This document shows, piece after piece, positions 21,792-22,027 of a DNA stretch of 22,027 bases. Made by a program: the position numbers and the translations under genes. The notes below the pieces were generated by a model. It was given only the letters and a program-made list of their open reading frames with translations, was not told the origin of the DNA and did not search any database. Origin of the DNA: an uncultured Selenomonadaceae bacterium (lineage in GTDB: Bacteria; Bacillota; Negativicutes; Selenomonadales; Selenomonadaceae). Each line of letters opens with the position of its first letter. The first letter of the stretch is position 1. The stretch spans positions 1 through 22,027 of the forward strand of contig CAJTSO010000009.1 in assembly GCA_910579115.1 (NCBI GenBank). The letters run 5' to 3'.

Positions 21792-22027
21792 TTAACGTCT
21801 TAACAGATTACCGCGGCCGCTTTCTGCCAGGCTCCAAAGCCGCCAGATATTCAGCATGGCGTTTTCCAGGCTGGCGAAGCTGTCCCGGGCCGCCTCTGCA
21901 AAGCTCATGGGGGCGGGAGTCACGCTGAACGCCGCGTCGATTCCGGCCCTTTTGGCCGCGCCAAAGTCGATATCCTTCGCCAGGGAACCTGCCACCACGA
22001 TCAGAGGCACGTTCGCCCCTCTGGTTC
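21792..22027 (-). CDS. Glycerate kinase, C-terminal part (gene runs off the window)
   Basis: The last 78 residues are visible, from TRGANVPLIVVAGSLAKDID to the stop. The pattern VPLIVVAGSL, then GIDAAFSVTPAPMSFAEAA and a final helix is the C-terminal end of the GlxK/GarK-type glycerate kinase family (glycerate to phosphoglycerate, serine/glyoxylate metabolism). The frame is open at the window edge, so the apparent GTG start at 22010 is only an internal valine. The C-terminal tail SGRGNLLRR extends a little past the usual end. Confidence 0.85.
   Translation of the reverse strand, partial: TRGANVPLIVVAGSLAKDIDFGAAKRAGIDAAFSVTPAPMSFAEAARDSFASLENAMLNIWRLWSLAESGRGNLLRR

Overview
This 22 kb window looks like a chromosomal segment of a Bacillota bacterium with a moderately GC-rich genome. 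A Negativicutes (Gram-negative Firmicutes) member is my best guess, at modest confidence. The pointers are a greA-lysS pair, a DUF1846 protein and a TSUP carrier of Firmicutes type, together with a VirK/YbjX (DUF535) protein, two signal-peptide-bearing periplasmic-type proteins and dispersed GAGAGGG-type palindromic repeats. No rRNA, CRISPR array or complete transposase is present.

Layout. (1) 1-204 is the end of a broken tyrosine-recombinase-like arm-binding domain. A perfect-consensus sigma-70 promoter overlaps its 3' end and drives greA and lysS (309-2345), with a hairpin in the greA leader. (2) 2346-2760 is a repeat-rich intergenic region. (3) 2761-3801 (-) encodes an exported repeat protein. 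(4) 4007-4083 is tRNA-Pro(GGG). (5) 4094-13780 is a defence island bounded by a perfect 37-bp direct repeat. The repeat contains the terminator hairpin directly downstream of tRNA-Pro. (6) 13866-15332 (-) is a DUF1846 gene that originally converged on the tRNA terminator. (7) 15656-16264 (-) is an exported protein of unknown function. (8) 16618-17391 (+) is a TauE/SafE-type permease. (9) 17573-19117 (+) is a MATE efflux pump fused in frame to a Cys-rich KTR domain, behind a 14-bp leader hairpin. (10) 19241-20431 (-) is an AAA/DUF4143 ATPase, 20532-21455 (-) is a VirK/YbjX-like protein, and 21792-22027 (-) is the C-terminus of a glycerate kinase.

The centrepiece is the island operon, read right to left: half-size HsdS-like protein, HsdM, RhuM family protein, zinc-ribbon DUF4145 protein, full HsdS, a 54-aa protein, HsdR, and a YgjP-like zinc metallopeptidase. 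Most junctions are ATGA overlaps or gaps of a few bases. One perfect-consensus promoter (TTGACA-17-TATAAT) lies at the head of the operon, followed by a palindrome and a run of eight G residues next to the first start codon. This is a type I (probably IC-like) restriction-modification system with four non-canonical passengers. Two of them sit between M and S, much as prrC does in the prr locus. It is the best candidate in the window for an under-described composite defence system.
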